Shown here: positions 1 to 10,469 of the stretch, piece by piece
How positions within the stretch are numbered: the stretch's first letter is position 1
Layout: every line of letters begins with the position of its first letter
Source of the DNA: Tolypeutes matacus
Taxonomy: Eukaryota; Chordata; Mammalia; Cingulata; Chlamyphoridae
Direction: 5' to 3'
Assembly: GCA_026826555.1 (NCBI GenBank)
Contig: JAKSZT010017954.1
Location: 1,295,336 to 1,359,335 of the forward strand
DNA: 64,000 nucleotides
Program-made: the position numbers and the translations under genes
The notes under the pieces: generated by a model
What the model saw: the letters and a program-made list of their open reading frames with translations, nothing else
Databases searched by the model: none
Told to the model about the DNA's origin: nothing

Positions 1-1045
1 ATGCAGAGTCACTTCCACTACATTCTATTGGTTGCACAGGGCCCATCATATTTACAGGGAGGAAACTATACGAAGGCATGAATATCAGGTGGCATGGCTC
101 ATTGTGGGGCCATCTTTGGTGACTATCTACCAAAAGGGAGCACTACCTACAGCAGAGGTAGGGCAGGGCCAAAGGCGGCCAGGGCAAGACATCCCTACTG
201 TCCCCTCTGGCTCCAGACTCAGCTGGGCTCTTTCAGAAACATTGTCGGTTCATTTATTTCACAATCTTTTCTGTCATCTGCTACAGCAATGACTCAGCTC
301 CAGCCCTGCCCTCAGGGAGCCCAGTCACAAAGTAACAGGAATGCACATGCCTCTTTCCTAGGAAATGGACCTTCCAGGTAGGAGAAACACTGAGATATTC
401 CTATCTTCACTACTCAGCCCAAATCACTTGTCTACAGCCTACTCTATGGTCTAACTGGTTCAAAAATACCCAGGATATTTTTTCCTCAAGCACAGCCTCA
501 AGACGATTTAACTCATTATTGGACTTATAGCCAGACCAAGGATGTACACAGCTCTGTACCCATCACCCTTTGTGGCTCCTCCCTTCCTGGGCCTCCATTT
601 TCTCTTGTAAGAATGGAAGTTATAAAGAGAGGGAGGAGGTTGACCACGACTGGATCATGATAATGATCAATGGATTCCAATTATTTTTGTGGCCTTAGAC
701 AAGATTCTACTCCTGTCAAAGTCTTCATCTCCAACTTGCAACACAGGAAGTCAGACAAGTTGACTCTACAAGTCCTTCCAGCACATTCTTCAATTCAGAT
801 TTCCATCTGGACCTATTTCAGCACATCCAGGAATATATCCATTGCCTTAGGAATGGGATTCAAGCCCGGCTGTTCAAGGCAGATTGTTATTGCTCAGATC
901 CAAGCCCACAGGCAGTTCAAACCATTGTAGACATGCAGACAGGCCACAGAAACTGGTTTGGAATCTATCCACTGGCCCCCAGCTACTGTTGAGTGATGGG
1001 CCAGGCTGGGTGGCAGCCTGCTATAGGAGAAAAGGTTGGGATTAG
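1..1045. other. Mostly unique non-coding DNA with possible old repeat at the left edge
   Basis: The first 130 bases resemble the decayed end of an ancient mammalian interspersed repeat (a 'ttctattggttgcacagggcccat' type stretch), but I cannot name the family. The rest (to about 1045) is moderately AT-rich, with no repeat I can identify and no supported gene. The three short open frames here have no recognisable domain and no splice context. Confidence 0.4.
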
Positions 1046-1225
1046 GGGTTAGATAAGCTGGGTAAGAATCCAGGCTTCCCTACTTGGTTACAGCATGACC
1101 TTGGGAAATCCCTTAACCTCTTTGAGCCTCAGTTTCCCCACCTATGAAATGCTAGTAATGCTTACTTCCCGGGAAAGGTCCAGGGATTAAAGACCCTATA
1201 GGAAGAGGCCTGATACCATGCCTGT
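1046..1225 (+). repeat. MIR SINE fragment
   Basis: The core pattern 'gcatgaccttgggaaatcccttaacctctttgagcctcagtttcccc' followed by 'ctatgaaatg' is the MIR core and 3' region in forward orientation. MIRs are tRNA-derived SINEs that stopped moving before the placental radiation. The divergence seen fits that age. Confidence 0.8.
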
Positions 1226-1961
1226 TATTAAACTGCACACTGGAAAGCATCGTCCGTTTTGAAGGCTATAGCACTGATTCTTGTCACTGGTGCAGAGCCT
1301 TCTCTGAGATAATTTAGGAGGTCTGGGCTCAGGAGCGCTCCCGGGCAGAGCTGCCATCTCCCCGCCATCGGCCGAGGGATGGATAGACCCCGCAGCCTGG
1401 CTGGAAGGGCACTCGGTGCCGCTGTCTGCACAGATGCCCTGGGCTGTCACACTTTCCTGCACGCCAGGCTAAAAAATGACTCCAAAGAAAAGTAAGCAGA
1501 CACTCCAGGCCATAAATCTTTCAGAGCGGAATGAACGTCCTTTCCCCAGCACCGACTCGCCATATATATTATTTATAAAACCATAACTTGAGTTGAAAGG
1601 TAGTCCTCGAAAGAATAGACAGTCTCACTCAGATTCACTCTGTGATTGGAAGAACATTCAAGAAAGGGAGAAAATATGTGTCTGGGCTCGATGAGGTCAC
1701 AGGGGGTCATCAGGCCCCACCCCCTGGCTCCAGTCTGGCCCAGAGAGGCTGGCCAGGGTGACAGGATGTCACAGCTGGGAGAGGCCCTGGACGCTAACGA
1801 ACCTTCAAATTCACACAGCCCAGGGTCTCATCAGCTTCTCAGGAAGTCTCCACTAAATTACACACAAAAGTCTGCACCTGAGACTTTAAAACATATTCTG
1901 TGCACGTTTGTAAGAGGAGGTGGAGTTTGTCTTCAGAGAGGAAGCTGAGGGGCCTGCCAGA
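1226..1961. other. Unique non-coding sequence
   Basis: No recognisable repeat or gene. A short AT-rich patch near 1558-1600 ('catatatattatttataaaacc') stands out from the GC-rich surroundings. The opposed overlapping frames around 1196-1462 have no family resemblance and are taken as chance. Confidence 0.5.
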
Positions 1962-2105
1962 GGCTATGGTATATAAGCAGCAAGAGTCCTGGATTGGGAG
2001 CTGGAGACCTGGGCTCTAGCTGCGGTCCTGCTCGTTCCTTGTGTGATGCCCGTCAGATTGCTGTGCCTCCCTGGACTCAGTCTTCCCATCTGTGAAATGG
2101 ATCAC
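1962..2105 (+). repeat. MIR SINE fragment
   Basis: An MIR-like order is visible: 'gtcctggattgggagctggagacctgggctct', then a decayed 'tgtgatgcccgtcagattgctgtgcctccctggactcagtcttcccatctgtgaaatgg'. Forward orientation, strongly diverged. It ends in a short 'catcagcccc' reiteration at about 2110-2131. Confidence 0.65.
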
Positions 2106-2620
2106 AGCCCCATCAGCCCCATCAGCCCAGCATCCCCATCCTATTAGATATAATTTGCATCACCTCCTTTTCCCTCCAAAATTAGAGTTCATTGATAAAA
2201 TATGTATCCTATCCACATGCATAATTTAAAAAATCAACATAGTGATCCATTAACCAGTGATGTACAGGAGCAATAAAGGAAAGTGATTTATAATAAAACG
2301 TATTGTAATATGCAAGTGCTCAGCATGTCTGCCCTAGAGGCCATAAGGAAGCAGTCGAGATGGTGCACTATTCACAGGCTCACCACGATTGTGGCATTTC
2401 CAAACGCTAGCTGATACCGTTCTGTTATATCGGCAACTCAAATTGCCTCGCGGTCGGGGACGAGCTTGTCTGAAATGGCGAACATGTTGGGTAAAAGCCT
2501 GCAACAAAACAAAGGACAATCTCTGCTCAGCTTACTTTGTAGTTACATGTCCGGGAGATGCAGTGGGTGTTAAAACTGTGCAAAAAGTACTGTTAATATG
2601 TAAAGGGGAGCTGTGATCTA
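2106..2620. promoter_or_regulatory. Putative conserved non-coding element (enhancer-like)
   Basis: Repeat-free sequence with an abrupt switch to AT-rich, motif-dense DNA. It carries a perfect octamer ATTTGCAT at 2153-2160, several TAAT and TTAT cores between 2195 and 2310, and a SOX-like acaaaggacaat at 2509-2520. From 2385 to 2490 it also keeps several CpGs outside any CpG island, which is uncommon in neutral mammalian DNA. Enhancer function is inferred; the 75-codon frame inside shows no protein family. Confidence 0.4.
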
Positions 2621-3403
2621 GGCCTGGGTCATTGTGCCCAGGTTTTCACCCACAGGAATGTCTGGCAGGCCATCTGCGATGTGTCCGGGATGCGGTCCCA
2701 TTATTCCTGGCGCAGGGCTGTTGGGTACGTTAGAGAGGGGCCTGGATCCCTGACCCCCACCCACTAAGTGTGAGCAGCACCCCTCCCCCAGGCATCGTGA
2801 TGGCCCATAAATGCCTCGCTGCCCCCTGTGATGGAATGGCCCCCACGAGAACCACCGGAACAGCTGCGTCCCAAGGCCTCCTCTGTCCTACTCTGTGTCA
2901 CCACCTGCAAATGGCTCGAGGACAAACACTGACCTAAAGGCCAGGCTGAGCCCACCAGGACCGCTTAGCTCCTGTCCTGCTGTCACTCTTCAGAGGCAGC
3001 GGTGGCTGGACTGGTAGGATGGCTCTGAACCGGTAGGATGGCCTTGCCGGACACACCAAAAGATGCTCGGACACACCTGGAACTAGGGCGCGGGAAGTCG
3101 CCTCTAGATGGGAAGAGAGGGTGTCCAGTCTGCCAGCAGCCAGGGCCCCACGCGGTCCCAACAGCAGCACCCATGGGCGCCCTAGAGGCAAGGGGCCTGT
3201 GAGACAGCCAGAGGCAAAGGGGTGAAGAAGAGAGGGTAAGTTTCATTCCTGGGCTTAGGCAATGATGAAGGCTTGTTGCTTATTGACTCTCTATGAATCT
3301 TAACTCTTTCTTTTCCTCCCCAATTGGGGAGCAGCCAGGAGGTAGAAGAGGAGCCACGATTAGCCCTAGAGTCAAGACACCTTGAAGATAACAGCAGCTG
3401 GGA
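2621..3403. other. Unique GC-rich non-coding sequence
   Basis: No repeat or gene recognised. A short internal reiteration is visible at about 3011-3046, where 'ggtaggatggc' occurs twice. Overlapping frames on both strands are typical of GC-rich non-coding DNA. Confidence 0.5.
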
Positions 3404-3768
3404 AACGGATGTGGCTCAAGCGATTGGGCTCCTGTCTACGATATAGGAGGTCCAGGGTTCAATTCCCAGGGCCTCCTGGTGAAAGGCAAGCTGGCCCCGG
3501 CCAAGTGATGGCTCATGCAGAGTGCTGGCCTGCATGGAGAGCTGGGGCAGCAAGATGATGCAACAAAAAGAGACACAGACGAGAGACAGCAGACCAGGGA
3601 GCTGAGGTGGCGCAAGAGATTGAGTGCCTCTCTCCCACTCTGGAAGGTCCCAGGATTGGTTCCCAGTGCTACCTGAAGAGAAGAAAAGCAAACACAGAAG
3701 AACACACAGAGAGCAGACAGCAAGCGCAAAACAACGAGGGGCGGGGGAGAAATTAAAAAAAAAGATAC
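3404..3768 (+). repeat. Dimeric DAS-type tRNA-derived SINE
   Basis: Two tRNA-like heads sit head to tail. The first (about 3404-3476) has an A-box-like 'tggctcaagcgattgggctcc' and a B-box 'ggttcaattcc'. The second (about 3600-3672) is more decayed ('tggcgcaagagattgagtgcc', 'ggattggttccc'). They are joined by a linker containing 'gatgatgcaacaaaaagagacac', and the element ends in an A-rich tail. The duplicated flank 'agataacagcagctggg' / 'agatactagcagctggg' around 3386-3405 and 3763-3780 is the imperfect target-site duplication. Confidence 0.85.
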
Positions 3769-5030
3769 TAGCAGCTGGGAAACCTGGGGAAGGTAAGGCA
3801 TCCCCCAGAGGACTGACCCCATAGGACAATTCTGCAGGGCTGCAGCTTGTTACCGCAAAGATTGGAGAGCACACTTCAGACAGTGACCTGAACCAGGGCT
3901 TCTCGACTGCTCTTTAGGTTAGTTCTCCCTCAGCATTCCCGAGATAAGGATTCCTGCGAATGTGATTTATTGGGAAATGTTCCCAGGAAAACCTCAGTGA
4001 GAGAGGAAGTGGGACTGGGGAGGGGAGAAGGCCAAAGGAGGGTGCAGATTTAGTCCCACCGTGGAGCTCTGGGCTTCTCTCTCTCAGGCTGGGAGCTGGA
4101 GTCTGTTTATCTCCAAACCCCACCCCTAGGGAAACATAAATTCCCAGGCACCTCCCAGCAGCCTCAGGGCAGCACCCCAACAAAGAGGCGCAGGTGCTGT
4201 GCTTGGCTGTGAAAGCCCACTGCGAGGGACTGTGCTAAGGAACTAGGGGCACAAGGGGGTTGCATCTATTGCACTGGGACCCGGGCATGGGCTGGAGGAG
4301 CCCTAAGACTTCCACCCCCCACTGCATGAGTCTGCACATCTCTGCACATGCACACTCTTCTCCCTTCAGAGTCTCAAAAGGGCGTGTGACTCTGAAAGGA
4401 CATAATTCTGCAGAAGCACCCTGCATCCTCCCAGATCAGGCCAGGAACCTCAGGGGCGGCTCACAGGTGCCCTGGAAAGTCTTTCTCTTGGTCATGGGGG
4501 GCACCCAGGGTCCTTCCTTTCCAGACACTTTATACTGGGGTTGCCTGGCCTACAAACACCTCCAAGGAAGTTAGCGATGCTGCCCAGGTCATGGAAGACA
4601 CAACCATTGCCGATGCTGGCAAAGTCCAGTCCAAAGCCCTGGCATCCCACATCAGGGGCACCAGAACCTTCTCTGAGGGCACCATCTCCATGGCCACTAA
4701 AGCTCCAGCACAGCACTGCAAATGTACCAAAGGAAATCCTCGTTCAAGCTTCCCAGCCCTTCTACTAGAACCCACCCACCTTGCCCACCATGGCCCACAC
4801 TGGCCCACTGTTCTTCCACCCACGGGCCCTCCTCTCATTTCTGCTCCTGTAGATAAACACCTCCCCCACCCTCCTCCACAGTCCCCCACCCCCTCCTCAC
4901 CTCCTCCCCCAGCCCCCAGCTGCACACCCTCCTCCAGGCAGGCTCAGACGTGCCAGTGTCTACAGGGACCAGTGTTCAGGCCCAGGATAAGCTTCCTGTT
5001 ACAACTGCCTCAGGTGGGTGATGAGCTGGG
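3769..5030. other. Unique GC-rich non-coding sequence
   Basis: No recognisable repeat. Pyrimidine-rich between about 4755 and 4935 (many 'ccacccc' and 'cctcc' runs), which produces the open frames of 131 and 157 codons there. Neither resembles a known protein and no splice structure was convincing. Confidence 0.5.
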
Positions 5031-5255
5031 TTTGTTTTTAAAATTTTTAATATGTTCATTGTAGAACATTTAGAAAATATAGAAAAGTACAAAGAAAGAA
5101 ATAAAAATCACTGGTAATCCCGTGGCTCTGGTTACCCACAGTTAATCTTTGTTTTGTTTTGTTTTTATATGACATGACATGACATGAATATAGTAGAGTA
5201 TGAATGAACTTTCATTTATTTAAACTATTCCTTATTTTTGTTCCCAGGTACTAGC
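5031..5255. repeat. Old LINE-1-like AT-rich fragment
   Basis: The run 'tagaacatttagaaaatatagaaaagtacaaagaaag' followed by 'aaataaaaatcactggtaatccc' is typical of old L1 (L1M class) 3' sequence. A short reiteration 'acatgacatgacatga' lies near 5173-5187. Subfamily and orientation are uncertain. Confidence 0.55.
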
Positions 5256-5539
5256 CAGAGAGAGAGAGAAGTCTCAGGGCAGTCCCATTGAGTCACCAGA
5301 AGATACCTCCTATTGGTATCTTTTTAGAAGTGAATGCAGCCCCATCCTCAGCACCCCAGCCAGAGAGGTAGAGTGAGGGCCACCCCTCCATTGCTTCCCC
5401 TCTCCGGAGCTCAGTGAGCATCTGGGGACATAGGCATCCAATGGGAAAAGACTGGGGCCCACAGCCCATGCCAGGAAACAAAAGGGATGCAAAGCTCACC
5501 CATGAAGCCATGGAATATCAGCCACAGCCACATGCCACC

Positions 5540-5660
5540 CGGGGCAGCCTGTGCAGGGCCTAAGGGCCAGCCTTGGTTCAAGTCCTGGCTCCACCACTCA
5601 GCAGGTACCCTTTAAGCCTCAGTTTGTTTAACTTTAAAATGGGCACAAAAATTGTACCAA
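5540..5660 (+). repeat. MIR SINE fragment
   Basis: 'ttggttcaagtcctggctccaccactcagcaggtaccctttaagcctcagttt' is the B-box-proximal and core region of MIR in forward orientation, with 'ttaaaatgggcac' matching the region after the core. The stretch 5256-5539 before it shows nothing recognisable. Confidence 0.75.
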
Positions 5661-5686
5661 TATCAGAGGTATAAAGGTCTATAGAG

Positions 5687-5762
5687 GGGTCGGATGTGGC
5701 TCAACTGGTTGGGCGTCCATCTCCCATATGGAGGGACCCGGGTTCGTTCCCCGGGACCTCCT

Positions 5763-5794
<32 letters not shown>
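5687..5794 (+). repeat. DAS-type SINE, monomeric, long poly-A
   Basis: The head 'cggatgtggctcaactggttgggcgtcc', B-box 'gggttcgttcccc' and 'acctcctggt' are followed by a pure A-tract of about 30 nt. A perfect target-site duplication aaaggtctatagag flanks it at 5673-5686 and 5795-5808. The intact duplication and near-pure tail indicate a fairly recent insertion. Confidence 0.93.
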
Positions 5795-5799
<5 letters not shown>

Positions 5800-5808
5800 T
5801 CTATAGAG

Positions 5809-6739
5809 TGCTCGGTAAAGGATCGCCTTTACATTATTATCTAGGACCTTCACAGGCCTCCCCAGCCAGTCACCTACAATGTCATATTTGTCTGATGAAG
5901 GACCTCTAGCACCTCCCTCCACATATCTCACCCAGGGGAGGGAAGCTCCCCAGGGGTCCCATGTGGACTCAGTCTTCTCTGCTACCAGCAGGACCCCCAA
6001 GCTGTGTTCCTCCTCCCAGTCCTCCTGGCTGAAACCTCCTGCCTGTATAGCCACCTGAAGCCCCTTTCCAACCTCCCAGGGCACCCTGATCTGCAGACCC
6101 TGTAGGTCCCAAACAGCACCACAGTCCCTACAAAGGCAAGGAAGGGTCCCTCCCTGCTCTGTGCCACTCTGCCATCCAGGCTCTGGGCAGAGGAGCTGGT
6201 ATTTCCGGGACCAGGCTGCATGCAGCTCTCACCATGCCCTCCCACCCTCATCCCTCTGGCTCCCTACTCCCCTGTGCCAAAATGGTCGCTCAGACTGATG
6301 ACTTTAAGCTGGTGGTACATCCCACCCTACGTCCCATGCATGCTGGGACATTTTTCCATCCCCATGGTAGACACAAACCTGGCAGCCCCCACCAGGTACA
6401 GAGAGCAGTGGGGCAACGGAAAGGGTGGGGGATGGGCATGGGCTGAGGGCACCCTGGAAAGGCTTCTCATAGAAAGCAAAACCTGGGCTGGTGGGGCCTG
6501 AACACTGATGGGGTCTGATGCCAGGGAGAGAGTGGGCCTCCCAAGAGAGGAGGGGCATGTACCAAGGCCCTACCTGGGGGCAAAGATCACTGGTCCACTC
6601 GGGTCCACCAGGCCACAGTCCCCCCGTTCCTAGGAGCGGAGGCCCTGGGTCTGAAACGTGGGCACACTCAGGTTTACTGGCCTGGCATTGCCTTGGGGGA
6701 TCAAATCCTTTTGTGTCCCCCAACATTTGAGGGAAGACT
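5809..6739. other. Unique GC-rich non-coding sequence
   Basis: No repeat or gene recognised. The open frames, including a 140-codon minus frame (6304-6726), have no domain resemblance and overlap a plus-strand frame over the same bases, as expected by chance in GC-rich DNA. Confidence 0.5.
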
Positions 6740-6885
6740 ATGTGGCCCTATTGAGAGGTGAAGGGCGCAGGGCCTAGTGTCACTGCGTGAACTTGGGTGG
6801 GGGGGTATCCCCTTCTCAGGGGCTCAGTGTTCCTCACTTGTGAGCCGAGGTCTGCAATACCTACTTTAGGGGTTGAAGTGAGAAG
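6740..6885 (+). repeat. MIR-like fragment, heavily diverged
   Basis: A faint MIR order can be followed: 'cactgcgtgaacttgggtgg', then 'ctcaggggctcagtgttcctcacttgtgagc', then 'caatacctactttaggggttgaagtgagaaggaaatg'. The call rests on the order of motifs rather than on close similarity. Confidence 0.45.
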
Positions 6886-7289
6886 GAAATGCAAGAATGA
6901 ATGAGAAAGCCCTAGAATCAAAGGCTGAGCCCCACAGTGCCCATGGGAGTGACCGTTCTGCAAACATTCACACTCAGACAGGCCTGGTGGAATCTTCCAG
7001 ACTGGTGTCATCTGGCGATGGGACAATTTGTTCCATTAGGCCTGGTTGGGCCCCGGGAACAACCCGCCCTCACCAGCTCGCAGCAAGCACGTTGCTCTTC
7101 TGGTTGGTGGGCCCAGAAGACGGTGTCCAGAGAAAGGGCTTCGTGGACAGCAAAGCTCTTGCTCCGAGGTTTCTACCCCAAGATTCCACAAGGACCCGAG
7201 GCCACACTGGCTTCCTGGAATGGCAGCCCCTTCTCACAGCAGCTGCCTCAGCTCCGGCCCAGGCCTCCACCAACCTCCCCACCCACCCC

Positions 7290-7450
7290 CACGTTTGAAG
7301 AATGAAAATAAAAAACTGGACGAGTTAATTTGCTAAAATGGACTGGAGTGCAATAACTGATTATATTTTTCCCCAAAGGAAACTTCAGTTAATTTGGCCG
7401 GTGACTCATATGCCAGGCTGCCAGTTACAACACACACCATCACAGACACA
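7290..7450. promoter_or_regulatory. Putative conserved non-coding element with paired AGTTAATTT motifs
   Basis: AT-rich island in GC-rich surroundings. The nonamer AGTTAATTT occurs twice in direct orientation, at 7323-7331 and 7387-7395. GTTAAT is the HNF1 half-site. A 'tgcaataactgattat' stretch lies between them. No repeat family recognised; function inferred from motif content only. The stretch 6886-7289 before it holds nothing recognisable. Confidence 0.35.
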
Positions 7451-7645
7451 ACTTCTCACGGAGTCCCAGCTGGCAGCCATCCTCCCCCACCCCACTGCTC
7501 CAGACCCAAGTTTCCCTCCTATGAGAGGTGGGGGCAGGGAGGCAGCCTGCAGTGCCCATTTCTGAAAGCGCAAGGCACACGTACACACGTATGTACATAC
7601 AGAAGCGTGTGCCATATACTCACACCAGGCACAGACTAGCGTGCG

Positions 7646-7661
7646 CACACACACACACTCG
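7646..7661. repeat. (CA)n microsatellite, short
   Basis: A short ac/ca run after 'gcgtgcg', preceded by a looser 'cacacgtacacacgtatgtacatac' stretch near 7576-7601. The interval 7451-8019 otherwise shows no feature I can support. Confidence 0.8.
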
Positions 7662-8019
7662 GGAAGCCACGCCCTAACCCTGGCATGGGGCTCCCAGCAA
7701 ATCTTTCAGGGATAACCTCTGCATACCAATTCAGGGGGATGGGGGGAAAGTCCAATTAAAGTAACTTATTAGTAAGTCATTCCTATTTTCCCAGCGTCTT
7801 AAAGCTCCTGGGGAGAGAGAGGAGGGACAGGCAGGGGACTAACAAGAACTCTGGTGGGCTCTGGGTGAAAATTCCTGGCCCAGCAGTCCATGCTGGAGGC
7901 TCTAGGTGTCTTCTGGGGATGAAGGGGACATGGGGACCCCCCCACACCATATTCCTCACATGGCCACAGCTTCTAATGAAAGTATCACTCAGCTCACCCA
8001 GAAAACCTCAAAGTGGGCC

Positions 8020-8165
8020 CTGGAGTCAGAAGACCTGCAAAGTCAGCTGCTGTGTAACCTTGGGCAAGACTCTTGATCTCTCTGAGCCTCTCTTTCTTCT
8101 ATGAATTGCCATCACCATGATCACCATAACTGTCTCACAGTGTCATTGTGAAAGCACTTCTTGAG
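8020..8165 (+). repeat. MIR SINE
   Basis: 'ccctggagtcagaagacctgcaaagtcagctgctgtgtaaccttgggcaagactcttgatctctctgagcctctctttct' is a well-preserved MIR core in forward orientation, with a 3' part ending near 'attgtgaaagcacttc'. Confidence 0.85.
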
Positions 8166-8264
8166 CTAAAACCATCCAGAGAAGGGTTAGCTGGGCAAAG
8201 GACAAGAGGTATCTCCTAGGAGGCCTCCCCCAGCAATTCCCCACAAGGGAGCCTTGTTCTGGCC

Positions 8265-8345
8265 CGACTCACCCACCAACACCTGTGTGACCTCAGGTGA
8301 GTCATTTTCCTCTCTGAGCCTGTTTCCCTGTCTTTTGATGCTAAC
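8265..8345 (+). repeat. MIR SINE core fragment
   Basis: 'cacctgtgtgacctcaggtgagtcattttcctctctgagcctgtttccctgtc' matches the MIR core only. Both ends are lost. It lies about 100 bp from the preceding MIR and has the same orientation. Confidence 0.65.
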
Positions 8346-8959
8346 ACTTTTCGCCTCAATTTTGGCCTCAATCTGGTTAAGGAGGGGCCCCAGCAGAGAA
8401 TAGGCAGGACAGAGGGAGCCCACTGCACCCAGGCAGGTCTCCTGCTCACCTGTAATATTGCTAAGGCCACTTTCCAGGACAGAAAGCTGGGAGAGGACAA
8501 GGAGACCTGGGTGGCAGCCAGAGCCCAGGGCAGGGTGTAGAAGAAGTCACAGGCCCACTGTGGGAGGAAGACGAGCTAAGGCCCTAGTGGGGTTGGGGCA
8601 GGGCAGGAAGGAAGGGAGAGAGAGCTGGTAGGAGGGAGGTGTGGAAAATGTTTGCTGGCCTCTTGGTGCCTTGGGAGACCAAGAGTTGTTATCAAGAACA
8701 AGGGACAGAGATCCCTGTCCCAGGATGAGCTCCAGGAAAGCCTCTTCCTGTCTATTTATACCCAGAGGCAGCGCTCAGAGTGGCGAGAGAAAAGCAAGCA
8801 CAGAAGGACAGTCCACCCATGAAATCCGAGGCCAGCTCTCGAGGCTTCGGGAGCAGAGAGCCAGTTCTTGGGCAGTAGGATAACAGCCGTGCCCAGCTTG
8901 AGGCAGGCCCAAGCTCAACCATCCCCTTGATAGTGACTGTGCTCCTGCCTCTGGGCCAG
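8346..8959. other. Unique non-coding sequence
   Basis: Nothing beyond purine-rich GC-rich sequence was recognised. No gene is supported. Confidence 0.5.
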
Positions 8960-9165
8960 CCTTGGGCCCAGTTGAGCCTGGGTTCGAATCCTGCCTCTGT
9001 CACTTACAAACAGAAGGAGCTTGGGCCAAGAGCTTTTATAACCTCCCTGAGCTTCAGCCCTGAATCTGCAAGAAGACAGACAGGCTAATGGTGTCAACAG
9101 CTGCACACATGGTAGGGCCAGTGGATGTCTGTGAACCAATGCTCCTGGGCAGGGCAATGTGAAAA
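8960..9165 (+). repeat. MIR SINE
   Basis: The B-box region 'gagcctgggttcgaatcctgcctctgtcacttac' is unusually intact, followed by the diverged core 'gagcttgggccaagagcttttataacctccctgagcttcagccctgaatctgc' and a 3' part 'acacatggtagggccagtgg'. The tRNA-like B-box belongs to the SINE; there is no cloverleaf. Confidence 0.8.
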
Positions 9166-9707
9166 GGCATCCTCCAATCTTCCTAACCATTGTCATTTCA
9201 AGATAGAAAACTCATGCTGAAATGTCCCCTCCCCTCCAGAAAATAAGGAGTCTGAGTCCAGCCAAAAAATAAACAGGCCCAATAACTGCCAGGTTCCAAG
9301 AGGTCCCACTGAATATCTGGGTCCTCATTCCTCCTTACTCGGGGTGTGGCAGGTTCTGGACTTTTCCAGCCCCAGCCCCAGCAGAAGAAACAGAGTCCTC
9401 AAGCACCTGGCTTTTTAAAGGGCACATGAAATGGCTGCCGAATGTCCTCATACTTTCCACCTGAGTAGTGTCCTGCAGGGCTCCCAGACTGCAGTCCTAA
9501 GGCCTGATGTCCAGCTTTTGGGAACAATTTCCCTCAGAGACGTTGCCCGCGTGGGGTGAGGCTGAGGGATGGGCCTGGGGGGAGAAGAGAAGGGGCCCCA
9601 CGTGGGGAGAGAGGAGGGCACCCTGCTGCTGCCCGAGGAAGGGGTTCCGGGGAAGGGAAGGCAGAATTTCCCAGAACGCACAGCCACAGGAGCAGCTCTG
9701 CCCAGTG

Positions 9708-9708
<1 letters not shown>
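9166..9708. other. Unique non-coding sequence
   Basis: No repeat or gene recognised; G-rich between about 9560 and 9660. Confidence 0.45.
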
Positions 9709-9757
<49 letters not shown>

Positions 9758-9767
9758 NNNNNNNNNN

Positions 9768-9818
<51 letters not shown>

Positions 9819-9842
9819 ACACACACACACACACACACACAG
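9709..9842. repeat. (CT)n(CA)n compound microsatellite with an assembly gap
   Basis: About 46 bases of pure CT repeat, ten Ns (9758-9767), about 46 more bases of CT repeat, then a CA repeat of about a dozen units. The Ns are an unresolved part of the same array, so its true length is unknown. All long serine/leucine or arginine/glutamate frames across it are products of the dinucleotide repeat. Confidence 0.97.
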
Positions 9843-10469
9843 ACACCACTGGTGCCCTCGAGCCCCTCAGCATTGAAGGGCAGGTGTGCACAGTCTGCCT
9901 CCCAGCGCAGGCCCTGCTCACCCGGTGAGGAGTGACCCAGGGCCACAGGGCGTTTTGCTGGGGAGTGCTCAAGGTCACCGGGGTAGTCATGGCAGAGCCA
10001 GACCCACCTCCCCTAGGCTTGGGAGCCAGAGCACATGAGCCCGGCCGCATCACCCGTGGATGGAACCCCCACAATAGGGCTCGATGAAGATGAGTGCTTG
10101 ACTCAAACGAGGTGCTCCTTGTGGCTCCTTCGGCAACCGGGTTAGGACGATGGCAGGAGGGCCAGGGCAGAGGTGAGGGACGAGGCCCCCGCCAGCCTAC
10201 TTGTCAGGGAGGGCGGGGGCTGACCCTGCCACCTCGGGGCCCCTCTGCCTCTGTCCCACCAGCCTGCAGCCTCCCTCTCTACTCCCAGCCCCTCCTGACC
10301 CTTTGTTCCTCCCCACCCGGTGTGGCCGTCACCTCCTCCCTCTTCCTCCTTCTTGGCCCCCATGGCTGGGCTGAGCAGAGGAGAAAAGTCCCAAACTACA
10401 GAGACCTGAGTCAAGGTCAGGGCCAGGGCGCCACCCCTCCCCGTCGCCTGGCACCTCCTGCTGCTCTGG
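9843..10469. other. Unique GC-rich non-coding sequence leading into a CpG island
   Basis: CpG density rises towards the right. No exon could be supported: overlapping frames of 181 and 207 codons on opposite strands (10094-10639 and 10142-10765) are proline/arginine/glycine-rich and domainless. Confidence 0.45.

Noticed and set aside
8975..9000. tRNA gene suggested by 'gggttcgaatcc'
   Set aside because: It is the B-box of a MIR; there is no cloverleaf around it.
9448..9946. Six overlapping frames rich in SL, RE or HT repeats
   Set aside because: They are translations of the CT/CA microsatellite and cross Ns; no real protein.
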